Shown here piece by piece: positions 15,906-24,627 of a DNA stretch of 41,928 nucleotides. The first letter of the stretch is position 1. Each line of letters begins with the position of its first letter. The translations under genes were made by a program, and so were the position numbers. The stretch spans positions 1-41,928 of the forward strand of contig JBKBNY010000020.1 in the NCBI GenBank assembly GCA_046295175.1, in the 5' to 3' direction. The DNA is from JALOLV01 sp046295175. GTDB taxonomy: Bacteria; Bacteroidota; Bacteroidia; Cytophagales; Spirosomataceae. Below the pieces are notes generated by a model that worked only from the letters and a program-made list of their open reading frames with translations, was not told the DNA's origin and made no database searches.

Positions 15906-16886
15906 TTAGTCTTGCTCGACCAATGATTTCTCTTCTACCTTTTTGCTTATCCAAGAGTAAGTTTTTTTCATGCCTTCGATGAGCGGTTGAGAAGGTTTCC
16001 AACCCAACATTTCTTCTATAAGAGCATTGTCAGAGTTTCGTCCTCTCACGCCTTGTGGCCCAGGGATATTTTTAATACTGATGTTTTTACCAGAGATTCC
16101 GATTACCATTTTGGCAAAATCATTGATAGAAATCATTTCTTCTGAACCGATATTTACTGGCCCCGAGAAATCAGATTCCATCAAGCGGCGTACGCCTTCG
16201 AGGCATTCGTCGATATATAAAAACGAACGAGTCTGCTTGCCGTCTCCCCAAACCTCAATCTCGCCACCGTCGGGTGCTTCGGCAACTTTACGACACATCG
16301 CAGCAGGGGCTTTTTCTTTGCCACCTGTCCAAGTACCTTGTGGCCCAAAGATATTGTGGAAACGAGCCACTTTTACCTGAATCCCGAGGTTACGTTGGTA
16401 CGAAAGATAAAGACGTTCGCTAAAAAGTTTTTCCCATCCATATTCGCTATCTGGAGCAGCCGGATACGCCGAAGACTCAGCACATTTTGGGTTATCGGGG
16501 TCTAATTGGTTGTATTCAGGATACATACATGCCGACGACGAATAGAAAATCTTCTTCACGCCCGCACGGTGTGCAGCTTCGAGAACGTTGAGGTTACAAA
16601 GTGCCGAGTTGTGCATAACAGCCGCATCGTTTTCGCCAGTAAAGATATAGCCAGCACCGCCCATGTCGGCAGCAAGCTGATACACTTCATCGAATCCACC
16701 TTCCATAACCGCCTCGCAAACACGCGGGTCGCGGAGGTCGCCCAATACAAAATCATCGGCGTTGGTATTGCCGTATTCGTTTTCTTTAATGTCAACGCCA
16801 CGTACCCAATAGCCTTCACCTTTAAGACGGTTTACTAAATGTCCACCGATAAAACCGCCAGCACCACAAACTAATGCTCTTTTCAT
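15906..16886 (-). CDS. GDP-mannose 3,5-epimerase-like NAD-dependent epimerase
   Basis: 326 residues. An extended short-chain dehydrogenase with the NAD-binding GAGGFIGG (8-15). It follows the plant GDP-D-mannose 3',5'-epimerase closely along its length: LAADMGG (71-77), SSSACMYPE with Cys120, YGWEK with Tyr149 and Lys153, RFHNIFGPQGTW, GGKEKAPAA with Lys192, WGDGKQTRSF, and the C-terminal IPGPQGVRGRNSDN. In the plant enzyme the equivalents of Cys120 and Lys192 are the acid/base pair for epimerisation at C3 and C5, and Tyr/Lys belong to the SDR site. The expected product is GDP-L-galactose (or GDP-L-gulose), probably for surface polysaccharide. An ordinary UDP-glucose epimerase would lack the Cys and EKAPAA motifs. 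Confidence 0.85.
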   Translation of the reverse strand: MKRALVCGAGGFIGGHLVNRLKGEGYWVRGVDIKENEYGNTNADDFVLGDLRDPRVCEAVMEGGFDEVYQLAADMGGAGYIFTGENDAAVMHNSALCNLNVLEAAHRAGVKKIFYSSSACMYPEYNQLDPDNPKCAESSAYPAAPDSEYGWEKLFSERLYLSYQRNLGIQVKVARFHNIFGPQGTWTGGKEKAPAAMCRKVAEAPDGGEIEVWGDGKQTRSFLYIDECLEGVRRLMESDFSGPVNIGSEEMISINDFAKMVIGISGKNISIKNIPGPQGVRGRNSDNALIEEMLGWKPSQPLIEGMKKTYSWISKKVEEKSLVEQD

Positions 16887-17082
16887 TTATTTGTAATAAA
16901 AATTAATCTTAAAATAAATCAATAAATAATCTGCAATATTACTTCAAAACTTGGATTAATACAAATTATGGATTTGTCAAAGATGCGAAATATTTATTTT
17001 TTGGTATTCGTATATAGATTTGATTATGAATGAGTTATGGCATTGAGACCGTAAATTACCAAATAATCTCAGCTAAAAAGTG

Positions 17083-17949
17083 CTATTTTTTCATTAAATA
17101 TTTCTTAGCATAATCGGTAGGAGTGATGGCCATTCGGCGGCGAAATTGGCGGTTGAAGTTGGATAAATTATTGAATCCGCAAGCAAAACAAATCTCCGAA
17201 ACCGAAAACTTATCGGTTGTGAGCATTTTACAGGCATGACCGATTCGGATGTCGTTCAGAAAATCCGAGAAAGTTTTGCGGGTATGAAGTTTAAAAAATC
17301 TACAAAAAGCGTTGGTGGTCATGTTGGCGATTTCGGCCACTTGCTCTAAGCTAATTTCTTGTGCGTAGTGTTGCATCAAAAAATCGAAAACAGCGTTGAT
17401 TCGTTTGTTGTCATTTTCTTTTTGTGGCTGATGGTAAGTGATACTCGAAAGTGCCTCCCGATTATTAGATTTGACGACTTCGTACAAAATCTTCCAGAAG
17501 GATAGCATCCTTTCGAAGCCTTCGGTTTCGATAATCTGTTGCATCTGAGGCAAAATCTCGGATTTAGAACCGATTCGGATTCCTCTCGATGATTCAATCA
17601 ATAAATCTTTGATTGCACCCATTTCGGGCAATTCAAAAAGGCTTTCGCCAAAAACTTCTTTTCGGAAATATATCGAGATAGAATGTACATTTAATTGGGT
17701 TGTGGCGTCGTAGTATTCAGCATCACTTCTGAAAACGTGCGGGATATTTGACCCCAAAAAGAATAAATCGAAAGGTTGAAAACGGTCGATTCGGTCGCCC
17801 ACAAAGAGAGTGCCTGTTCCTTCGATTATCAGCGTAACTTGATATTCGGGATGAAAATGCAGTGTATCGTAAAAGTACTGAAGACGGTCTTCTTGTACTC
17901 TAAACGATTCGATTTCGGTTTTCGGAACTCTAAATAAAAGGGGCTTCAT
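17083..17949 (-). CDS. AraC family transcriptional regulator, cupin type
   Basis: 288 residues. The N-terminal half is a cupin-like sensor (HFHPEYQVTLIIEGTGTLFVGDRIDRF, FFLGSNIPHVFRS). The C-terminal 100 residues hold two helix-turn-helix motifs typical of AraC/XylS: ISLEQVAEIANMTTNAFCRFFK and FSVSEICFACGFNNLSNFNRQFRR, ending ITPTDYAKKYL. Such regulators usually respond to a sugar or small metabolite. It starts 4 bp after the CoA-binding gene, so both are one transcript, which hints at a link to a metabolic signal, but no target operon is adjacent. Confidence 0.92.
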   Translation of the reverse strand: MKPLLFRVPKTEIESFRVQEDRLQYFYDTLHFHPEYQVTLIIEGTGTLFVGDRIDRFQPFDLFFLGSNIPHVFRSDAEYYDATTQLNVHSISIYFRKEVFGESLFELPEMGAIKDLLIESSRGIRIGSKSEILPQMQQIIETEGFERMLSFWKILYEVVKSNNREALSSITYHQPQKENDNKRINAVFDFLMQHYAQEISLEQVAEIANMTTNAFCRFFKLHTRKTFSDFLNDIRIGHACKMLTTDKFSVSEICFACGFNNLSNFNRQFRRRMAITPTDYAKKYLMKK

Positions 17950-17953
17950 TAAT

Positions 17954-18319
17954 TTAATAGTTTCCTATTGATAACATCACAAGTGTACACGCTTCGATGG
18001 GTTCGATACCTTTTTCTGATAGCTTTTTCTCAAATTCAGGGTTTTCGGTTCCAGGATTAAAAATAACTCTTCTCGGATTTAGTTTCAAGATGTAATCATA
18101 ATACTCGACTTGGTTTTTGGGATTGACATACAACGTTACGGTGTCAATATCTTCAAAATCAAGTTTTTGGGTATGGATTGTATGCCCTGCTACTTCGCCT
18201 TCATTACGCCCGAGTAATTCAATCGGATGACCGTGTTTTAATAAACGATTTGCCGCAAGAAATGAGTATCGAGAAGCGTCGGTCGATGCACCGATGACGA
18301 GCGTTTTTGATTTATTCAT
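17954..18319 (-). CDS. CoA-binding domain protein (YccU-like)
   Basis: 121 residues, one Rossmann-type CoA_binding_2 domain. It begins with TLVIGASTDASRYSF, the usual nucleotide-binding loop, and carries DTVTLYVNPKNQ and VIFNPGTENPEFE, then IEACTLVML. Proteins of this size bind CoA or a CoA thioester and have no known enzyme activity on their own. It is followed after 4 bp by the AraC regulator. Confidence 0.88.
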   Translation of the reverse strand: MNKSKTLVIGASTDASRYSFLAANRLLKHGHPIELLGRNEGEVAGHTIHTQKLDFEDIDTVTLYVNPKNQVEYYDYILKLNPRRVIFNPGTENPEFEKKLSEKGIEPIEACTLVMLSIGNY

Positions 18320-18513
18320 TGTTAAATCTATCTGTTTTTATTGAATAAAACCAAAGTTTCACTCCGATTTGTTCCGCAAAACATTAAACAAGATATAGCA
18401 AGAGTATCGAGATATATACCTAAATGTACACTAAATCAATAATTTTAAAACATTTTGTTAAACAAAAAGTTAATGAGTAGTTCTAGCAAAAAACCTAATA
18501 ATTTGATAATATT

Positions 18514-19092
18514 ATGAGTGGAATGAACAACGAAAAAGGTATCCTTTGGGCCGAAAAATGGACACCAATTGTGATAAATATCGAAGGTGTTGAGAACCCA
18601 CCTCATTATGAAGTTTCTAACTTCGGAAGGCTGCGAAGTATGCAACATTCTGAGAAAGGAACTATAATCAAAGGGTCGGTGATACAGGGGTATCGTTCCC
18701 TCAATGTACGATTGCCGAAAGGTAAATCGTTCAATCGCTATGTTCATAAGTTAGTTGCCGAACACTATGTTAAACGAGAAAGCGAGAATCATTGTTTTGT
18801 AATTCATTTGGACTATGATAAGGTGAATAACCATTTTGAAAACCTAAAATGGGCAACGAAAGAGGAGATGGTGGAGCATAATCGTGAAAACCCAGCAGTG
18901 AAGAACAAGCCTATTCCGAAGAGAACTAAGAATTATAAATTGACCGAAACTAAGGTGAAACTCATCAAGAAAATGTTAAAAAATGAGAATAATCGCCTTA
19001 AAATGATTGCCAAGCAATTCGGTATCACGCATACGCAACTCAATCGGATTCGTTCGGGCGAAAACTGGGGTCATGTACTGGCCGATGAATAA
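18514..19092 (+). CDS. NUMOD4/HNH-type endonuclease-like protein
   Basis: 192 residues. A NUMOD4 DNA-binding module (about 14-60, with YEVSNFGRLRS and GYRSLNVRL) is followed by an HNH-like region (HKLVAEHYV at 78, VIHLDYDKVNNHFENLKWAT at 97-116) and a C-terminal helix-turn-helix (IAKQFGITHTQLNRIRSGENWGHV). This order is that of free-standing homing endonucleases from phages and introns. The second histidine pair is looser than in active HNH enzymes, so activity is uncertain; it may be a domesticated DNA-binding protein. No intron or flanking repeat is seen, and it ends in its own terminator. Confidence 0.8.
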   Translation: MSGMNNEKGILWAEKWTPIVINIEGVENPPHYEVSNFGRLRSMQHSEKGTIIKGSVIQGYRSLNVRLPKGKSFNRYVHKLVAEHYVKRESENHCFVIHLDYDKVNNHFENLKWATKEEMVEHNRENPAVKNKPIPKRTKNYKLTETKVKLIKKMLKNENNRLKMIAKQFGITHTQLNRIRSGENWGHVLADE

Positions 19093-19142
19093 AAGGCTTT
19101 TTTAATTACCTGTTTTTTCAAATTACTATTTTTGAGTTCTGA

Positions 19143-19180
19143 CGAGGTACGCCCCCAAAGGTGTACCTCTTTTGTTTTGG
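19143..19180 (+). terminator. Terminator after the HNH-type gene
   Basis: GAGGTACGCC pairs with GGTGTACCTC (one G-T pair), followed by TTTTGTTTT. Confidence 0.75.
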
Positions 19181-19186
19181 GTATCT

Positions 19187-20878
19187 TTAGTTTTGCTTCT
19201 TTAAGAATACAAATCCGTTTTTTTCTTCGACAAATTTAAGGGTAGAATCGCTCTGATAATCATCGTAACGGTCGATTTTTGTAACGTAAAATGTATCTGT
19301 GACTGCTATTTGCGAAGCTGGTTTTTTAAAGTAGAACAGGTGTGCGTAACTTTTGAATCCGAGTACTTCGACTGCTACGTTTTGTCCTTGTTTTGATTCG
19401 TAAAAATCTATGGCTGCTCCTTGCGTGTAGCGTTCGATTTTGGGTACGACAAATGCTCCATAAAGAAATAATGTGATGGCTGTCGCAGAGAATAACGGCG
19501 TAATGATTCGGATTTTTTTATTGACCGAATCGGCTTTTTTGATGGATAAGATTACCCACAAGATGACTACAAAATAACAAATACCAATGAGCATTTCCCA
19601 GCCGCTCCAATCTACTTTTGCTTTGAAATTGGCGGCTGCAAATTTATCTTTAATGAGCGGGATAATCTGTTCGGAGTTCATACCGACATACGGCACAGCC
19701 GAAAGAATAAACGAAAGTAAGAAGCCGATAAACAAAGTGCCGATTACGTGCCAAAGAGACCAATTGCTGCTTCCATTTAGCCAAGATTGGATGAATGTTG
19801 CGGCAAAAAACGAAAGCGAAAAGTAAGTCATCGACGAATAATGCACAATTTTGGTGGTGGTGAGGCTAAACAGAATCATCACAACCCAAAAAGTAAGATA
19901 GGCAAATCTTGTCCAGGTAGTAGTATTTTCGGATGGTTTTAGGATTCGGAACAACTTCGGAAAACCTAAAATCGAAATCGGAAAACATCCAATCAAAACC
20001 ACTAAAAAATGATAATAAAATGGTTGTCCGTGACCGGCCTCGGATGTACTAAAAAGCCTAACTTGGTATTCGAGAAATTCTTTAAAAAACCACAATCCAT
20101 TGGTTATCAGTTCATTCATGAACCATATTGAAGCCACTGCAAAACAAGTTATGAAGAAAATAACGATTTGTATTGCCGAATAAATAGCTCGGAATCGTCC
20201 GTAAATTGCCCAAAACAAAACTACAACTAATCCCCAAATCAAACCCCCGACTGGGCCTTTGGTCAAAACTGCTAAACCAATAAATAAACCTGCGAGAAAT
20301 GCGTATCTGGCTTCTTGTTTCTTGTTTCTGGTTTCTTGATTCTGGTTTCTTGCTTCTTGCTTCTGACTTTTGGTTTCTGGTTTTTTGCCGTATTCGGTTC
20401 TCGGTATTAAACCAATATAACTAAAATAGATGCCGAGAAAGATGAAATAATTGAAGGTAGGGTCTATAATGCCCGATTTGAAATACAAATGTGGCGTAAG
20501 CGAACCCAAATATGACAATGCCCAAAGCAACCCAAATTGTGTATCCTTTTCTTTTTTACCGATTACGTAAAGCGTAACGAGCGTGATTACTCCCATGATG
20601 GCATTCGGAAACCGAGCGGCAAATTCGTTTATTCCGAAGGTTTTCATCGAAAGAACTTGCATCCAGAAAAAGAACGGAGGTTTTTCCCAAAATGGCTTAA
20701 AATCAATCTGAACTCGCCAATAATCGCCCGTCAGAATCATCTCACGAGCCGATTCGGCAAAATTGATTTCGTCCCAATCGAATAAATGGACGTTTCCGAG
20801 GTTCGGAATAAAGAAAACCGCCCCAACGACGGCGATGATTAAAGGATAATACTTTTGATTTATATTCGAGAAATTCAC
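19187..20878 (-). CDS. GT39-type membrane glycosyltransferase with in-frame repeat insert
   Basis: 563 residues with about eleven membrane segments. The first loop has HLFDWDEINFAESAREM (Asp-Glu pair) and QIDFKPFWEKPPFFFW, typical of the ArnT/PMT-like GT39 and GT83 families, which transfer sugars from polyprenyl-phosphate donors in the periplasm to lipid A or proteins. The acceptor here is unknown. The start codon is GTG; a -7 box lies 26 bp upstream and no ATG is available. Residues 165-191 (SQKQEARNQNQETRNKKQEA and flanks) are a hydrophilic low-complexity insert between two membrane segments, encoded by a TTCTTG-type DNA repeat also found before atpA. Confidence 0.85.
   Translation of the reverse strand: MNFSNINQKYYPLIIAVVGAVFFIPNLGNVHLFDWDEINFAESAREMILTGDYWRVQIDFKPFWEKPPFFFWMQVLSMKTFGINEFAARFPNAIMGVITLVTLYVIGKKEKDTQFGLLWALSYLGSLTPHLYFKSGIIDPTFNYFIFLGIYFSYIGLIPRTEYGKKPETKSQKQEARNQNQETRNKKQEARYAFLAGLFIGLAVLTKGPVGGLIWGLVVVLFWAIYGRFRAIYSAIQIVIFFITCFAVASIWFMNELITNGLWFFKEFLEYQVRLFSTSEAGHGQPFYYHFLVVLIGCFPISILGFPKLFRILKPSENTTTWTRFAYLTFWVVMILFSLTTTKIVHYSSMTYFSLSFFAATFIQSWLNGSSNWSLWHVIGTLFIGFLLSFILSAVPYVGMNSEQIIPLIKDKFAAANFKAKVDWSGWEMLIGICYFVVILWVILSIKKADSVNKKIRIITPLFSATAITLFLYGAFVVPKIERYTQGAAIDFYESKQGQNVAVEVLGFKSYAHLFYFKKPASQIAVTDTFYVTKIDRYDDYQSDSTLKFVEEKNGFVFLKKQN
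20306..20386. repeat. TTCTTG-type repeat inserted in the glycosyltransferase gene
   Basis: About 80 bp of repeated (T)TCTTG / TTTCTGG words, translated on the minus strand as KKPETKSQKQEARNQNQ and onward. It keeps the reading frame. The first 14 bases are identical to 13456-13469 in the atpA leader. Confidence 0.7.
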
Positions 20879-20903
20879 CGATTCAAGTTTTGCGATTGAA
20901 TTG

Positions 20904-20911
20904 CAAAATTA
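20904..20911 (-). promoter_or_regulatory. -7 box TAATTTTG for the glycosyltransferase gene
   Basis: Reads TAATTTTGCAATTC on the minus strand, a full TAnnTTTG match, 26 bp before the GTG start. Confidence 0.5.
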
Positions 20912-20935
20912 CCGATTGATTTCTGATTCTCTAAA

Positions 20936-21760
20936 TTATAATCGTTTCATCTCTTTCAAAAGCATTTTTGTGATTACCCGATAGCCTTTATCGGATGGGT
21001 GGAGTCCATCGTAAGTCATGTTGGTAGCCTCAATAGGATACGGATATTCATCGGTTTCGGGATTGAACGGAACGTCGAGATAATCGGGGTATTTATAGTT
21101 TCGGTACTGGCCAGTTTTGGGGTCTTTCAATCGTTTGAATTTGACCATATTTTTGAGTGTGATTCCGCTTTTGTAGTACAGATTCACGACCGAAATTTTT
21201 TCAATCTTCCCGATTTCGATTATTGCATCGGCTACTTGCGAAAGCTGCTGATTATTCTTTGGTTTATACGAGCCGTAGGCATTATTTTTCATATTGGCGA
21301 TATAAACAAAATCGCTGCGTTGAAGCGGTGTCATCAAGATTATCTTGGCACTTGGATTCAAATTTTTGAGTTTATTGATGATAATCCTAAACGAACCATA
21401 AATAGTGTTGACTCCGGTATTTTGCTGATAATCAGTTGTTTGACCTATGGGTCTGCCTTGCCACCAGTCGTTTGTACCAAGAAATATTGTGTAAACATCG
21501 GCCGAGGTAAGTCCGAGCTTTTCGATATTTTCGGCGATTCTTACCGATGTCCAGCCATTGTAGCCTTTGTTAATGTATTTGATTTGAGGAAGCCTCTCGG
21601 TTACGAGTGTCATGTATCCCTTCGTAACTCGATTGCCAGTTTCGTTTGGGTGGTCGTTGAGGTAAGTAATCGAGTCGCCAATGGCAACCCAAGTGATTTG
21701 ATTGGTCTGAAAAGACAAAAAACAGACAGCTACGACAAATATCAGTAGGTATTTTTTCAT
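20936..21760 (-). CDS. Exported SGNH/GDSL-type hydrolase
   Basis: 274 residues with a signal peptide (MKKYLLIFVVAVCFLSFQTNQ). SGNH blocks are complete: block I VAIGDSIT with Ser30, the glycine in KGYNGWTS (block II), block III LGTNDWW with Asn, and block V YDGLHPSDKGY with Asp and His. Such enzymes cleave acyl or acetyl esters from carbohydrates and lipids. Export and the spacing of the blocks suggest a carbohydrate esterase, but the substrate is open. It has its own -7 box at 21851. Confidence 0.88.
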   Translation of the reverse strand: MKKYLLIFVVAVCFLSFQTNQITWVAIGDSITYLNDHPNETGNRVTKGYMTLVTERLPQIKYINKGYNGWTSVRIAENIEKLGLTSADVYTIFLGTNDWWQGRPIGQTTDYQQNTGVNTIYGSFRIIINKLKNLNPSAKIILMTPLQRSDFVYIANMKNNAYGSYKPKNNQQLSQVADAIIEIGKIEKISVVNLYYKSGITLKNMVKFKRLKDPKTGQYRNYKYPDYLDVPFNPETDEYPYPIEATNMTYDGLHPSDKGYRVITKMLLKEMKRL

Positions 21761-21850
21761 TATAGGGTTGAATTATCGAGAATAGGTTTTGGAAAGTGTG
21801 AATTTAATTATTTTTGAATAGAACTTGTAAAAATTGTGTGGATTTTGCAG

Positions 21851-21858
21851 CAAAACTA
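21851..21858 (-). promoter_or_regulatory. -7 box TAGTTTTG for the SGNH hydrolase gene
   Basis: Reads TAGTTTTGCTGC on the minus strand, a full TAnnTTTG match about 90 bp before the start codon. Confidence 0.45.
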
Positions 21859-21861
21859 TTC

Positions 21862-23796
21862 TCAATCTTTGTTTTGAGCCAATTCGTTTCGGTCTAATGT
21901 TTTGGCAATTTTGACCAATTGGATAAATTCGGCACGATACCCTTCTTCGTCGTTTCCTTTGGCTTTTTTTGCGAGTTCGATTACCTTACCATAATTGGCC
22001 GAACCCTTAAACGCTGATTGACGCAAAATCAAGCCGAATTGTGCTACTGCTGCGGCAAAACGGAAGTCGTCAGAAGTGTTATCGAACAAACTTTGTTTTG
22101 AACTGATTATCTTTTCGAGCAATTTACTCTTAATGGCATCGGGGTCTTTGTATCGCAATTTCACGGTCAGCATCTCGTCCGATTTGGCAGCATCTGATAA
22201 ATCCTTCTCAGTTTGGTATTTGAGCTTATCAATTTCTTTGAGGTATTCGCTCTCAACGCCCACGGGTACAATCTCATAAAGGGCCGTCACGGTATGCCCC
22301 GAACCCATATCGCCAGCATCTTTTTTATCATCGTTGAAATCCTCATTTTGAAGCATCCGATTCTCATAACCGATTAAACGATAGGCTTTTACAAACCTTG
22401 GATTGAATTCTAATTGTAGTTTTACATCTTTTGCCACCGTAAAAAGTGTTCCGCCAAATTCATGAACAAATACTTTTTGGGCTTCTCGCAGGTTATCAAC
22501 GTAGGCATAGTTACCATTGCCTTTGTCGGCGAGGGCTTCCATTTTATTATCTTTGTAATTACCCATACCAAAACCAAGAATACTCAAAAAAACGCCGCTT
22601 TCTCGTTTGTTTTCGATAAGTTTTTTGAGTTCGGCTTCGCTCGAAACCCCAACGTTAAAATCGCCATCGCTTGCCAAAATAACACGGTTGTTGCCTCCAT
22701 TTATAAAATTCTCTTTAGCAATTTTGTAGGCCAGTTTTATCCCCTCGCCACCTGCGGTAGAGCCGCCTGCTTGTAGGTTATCTAAAGCATCTTTTATTTT
22801 ACCTTTTTCGGCTCCCGAAGTCGATGGCAATACAACTCCTGCTGCACCTGCATACACGACTATCGCCACTTTATCCTGTGGACGAAGCTGCTCAATCAAT
22901 AAATTGAGGGCTTGCTTTACCAACGGAAGTTTATTTGGCGAATCCATCGACCCCGATACATCAATCAAGAAAACGAGATTAGAAGCAGGCAGATTATCAG
23001 TGGCAATTTTTTGGGCTTGAATACCGATTTTTAACAGTTTTAGATTTTTATTCCAAGGCGAATCCGAAAGTTCAGAGTTAATACTAACTGGCTCATTATC
23101 TTTTGGTTGTGGATATTCATAGTCAAAATAATTAACCATTTCTTCGATTCGGATGGCATCTTTCGCAGGCATTGTGCCATTATTGAGCATTCTACGGATA
23201 TTACTGTAAGCGGCTCTATCGACATCTATCGAAAAAGTCGTGAGTGGATTCTCTTTAGCTTCATGAAAGATGTTTTCAATCAAAGAATTGTACTCTTCGG
23301 TGTTAAATTCTTCTGGTTTTGCGGGTTCGGGGCTGTTTTTTCTTTTTGATTGAGATTGTATAGCAACCCCCGGAACTCTACCCCGCAATTGATAATCTAC
23401 TTGAGGCGGTGCGGTGGTTGCCATTCCTGTTACTAAAACAGACATATCTCTTTTTTGACTGATAGTATTTCCCACAACAACTACCTCTTGTAGCATCTTT
23501 GCATCGCTTTGAAGGCTCACATTGATAACCATCCTGACATCGCCTACTACTTCTTGTTTTGTCGAGTACCCAATAAAACTAAAAACCAAAATATCGTCTT
23601 TGCTCGATACTCCGATTTTATAATCGCCATTTACATCTGTAACAGTACCTTTGCTTGAGCCTTTTAGTGTAACCATCACGCCTTCGATGGGTTGTTCATC
23701 ATCGGTCGATGTAACTTTTCCTGTAATAATTCGTTCTTCGGTAAATGCTAAAGTGCTAAATACAAGCACCATTAAGAGCAATAATTTCGTTTTCAT
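21862..23796 (-). CDS. YfbK-type von Willebrand A protein with SusC-like N-terminus
   Basis: 644 residues from the ATG at 23796, which begins a signal peptide (MKTKLLLLMVLVFSTLAFTEE); a longer frame to 23952 runs through hairpin DNA and is rejected. Residues 22-98 are a carboxypeptidase-regulatory-like domain (ITGKVTSTDDEQPIEGVMV, GTVTDVNGDYKI). Residues 102-147 copy the SusC plug start: LQEVVVVGN, QKR, then LRGRVPGVAI. The VWA N-terminal domain follows (PLTTFSIDVDRAAYSNIRRM, VNYFDYEYPQP), then a VWA domain with MIDAS DVSGSM (279-284), Thr347 and SDGDFNVG, and a DUF3520-like end. Metal-dependent protein binding in the periplasm is expected. It is divergent from the sigma/anti-sigma pair, whose second protein has a similar regulatory domain. 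Confidence 0.88.
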   Translation of the reverse strand: MKTKLLLLMVLVFSTLAFTEERIITGKVTSTDDEQPIEGVMVTLKGSSKGTVTDVNGDYKIGVSSKDDILVFSFIGYSTKQEVVGDVRMVINVSLQSDAKMLQEVVVVGNTISQKRDMSVLVTGMATTAPPQVDYQLRGRVPGVAIQSQSKRKNSPEPAKPEEFNTEEYNSLIENIFHEAKENPLTTFSIDVDRAAYSNIRRMLNNGTMPAKDAIRIEEMVNYFDYEYPQPKDNEPVSINSELSDSPWNKNLKLLKIGIQAQKIATDNLPASNLVFLIDVSGSMDSPNKLPLVKQALNLLIEQLRPQDKVAIVVYAGAAGVVLPSTSGAEKGKIKDALDNLQAGGSTAGGEGIKLAYKIAKENFINGGNNRVILASDGDFNVGVSSEAELKKLIENKRESGVFLSILGFGMGNYKDNKMEALADKGNGNYAYVDNLREAQKVFVHEFGGTLFTVAKDVKLQLEFNPRFVKAYRLIGYENRMLQNEDFNDDKKDAGDMGSGHTVTALYEIVPVGVESEYLKEIDKLKYQTEKDLSDAAKSDEMLTVKLRYKDPDAIKSKLLEKIISSKQSLFDNTSDDFRFAAAVAQFGLILRQSAFKGSANYGKVIELAKKAKGNDEEGYRAEFIQLVKIAKTLDRNELAQNKD

Positions 23797-23895
23797 AATT
23801 ATATTTGTTTTGAATGTTTGTAATGTGGATGCAGGGGCGTTGTGGATTCCATAAATTTTATTTGAATTTTTTTGACCCGTTTGGCGAGGTAGAAT

Positions 23896-23953
23896 CCGTG
23901 CCATGTACAACATGACACGGCCTCTTTCAGCATGGCACGTTGAGCGTGTCATG
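23896..23953. repeat. Double hairpin with four CATG-N-CACG arms
   Basis: Hairpin 1 (23896-23920): CCGTG-C-CATGT / ACATG-A-CACGG with loop ACA. Hairpin 2 (23931-23953): CATGGCACG / CGTGTCATG with loop TTGAG. The preceding TAGAATCCGTG also occurs, reversed, in the 142-bp element at 15167-15177. It lies in the divergent promoter region of the VWA and sigma genes. Confidence 0.6.
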
Positions 23954-24051
23954 ATTAAGTATTAGATGGAAATAAATCGACATATAAAAGGAACATGACG
24001 TATGTACTGTTTCCATAGTTTCATAAATCATTTATCACTTGATTTCTATTG

Positions 24052-24627
24052 ATGATTTTTAAGATTTTTCGTAAGACCAAACCCCAAACCGATGCCGAAT
24101 ATTTGGCAGCGTATCGGGCTACGAAAGATTTAGAAGTTTTGGGTGAATTGTATGGCCGATACATGGAAATGACTTTTGCGGTTTGCTACAAGTACCTCCG
24201 AGATGAAGAAGATAGCAAAGATGCTGTCATGCAGATATTTGAAGAATTGATTGATAAATTGCAAAAGCACGAGGTCGATAATTTTAGGAGTTGGCTGCAC
24301 AGTACTGCTCGAAATCATTGTTTGATGAAGCTACGAGCCAATAAATTAGAGTTTCAGGGGATTTCGGATAGTGATTTTATGGAAAACGAACCATTTGAGC
24401 ATCAATTTGATGAAACTTTTGAGTTAGAAAAGAATCTATCGAAAATGGGCGACTGTCTCGAAACTTTATCGAACGAACAAAAGACGAGCATCGAACTGTT
24501 TTATTTGCAAGGTAAGTGCTACCAAGAGATTGCCGATTTGACAGGATTTGAACTCAACAAAGTAAAAAGTTATATTCAAAACGGTAAGCGAAATTTGAAA
24601 ATTTGTATCGAAAAATCGAATGAGTAA
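24052..24627 (+). CDS. ECF-like sigma-70 family factor
   Basis: 191 residues from the ATG at 24052. Region 2 is recognisable (LYGRYMEMTFAVCYKYLRDEEDSKDAVMQIFEELIDKL, then FRSWLHSTARNHCLMKLR) and region 4 near the C-terminus (LSNEQKTSIELFYLQGKCYQEIADLTGFELNKVKSYIQNGKRNLKI). It is the usual size for an extracytoplasmic-function factor. Its last 8 bases overlap the start of the next gene (ATGAGTAA), so the two are translationally coupled, as is common for sigma/anti-sigma pairs. Its target promoters cannot be read from this window; the divergent VWA gene is the best candidate. Confidence 0.92.
   Translation: MIFKIFRKTKPQTDAEYLAAYRATKDLEVLGELYGRYMEMTFAVCYKYLRDEEDSKDAVMQIFEELIDKLQKHEVDNFRSWLHSTARNHCLMKLRANKLEFQGISDSDFMENEPFEHQFDETFELEKNLSKMGDCLETLSNEQKTSIELFYLQGKCYQEIADLTGFELNKVKSYIQNGKRNLKICIEKSNE

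Noticed and set aside
20999..21748. 249-codon plus-strand frame opposite the SGNH hydrolase
   Set aside because: It lies fully within the hydrolase gene, which has all catalytic blocks; the opposite frame has no recognisable domain.
23797..23952. Longer N-terminus for the VWA protein
   Set aside because: It runs through the double hairpin and precedes an obvious signal peptide.
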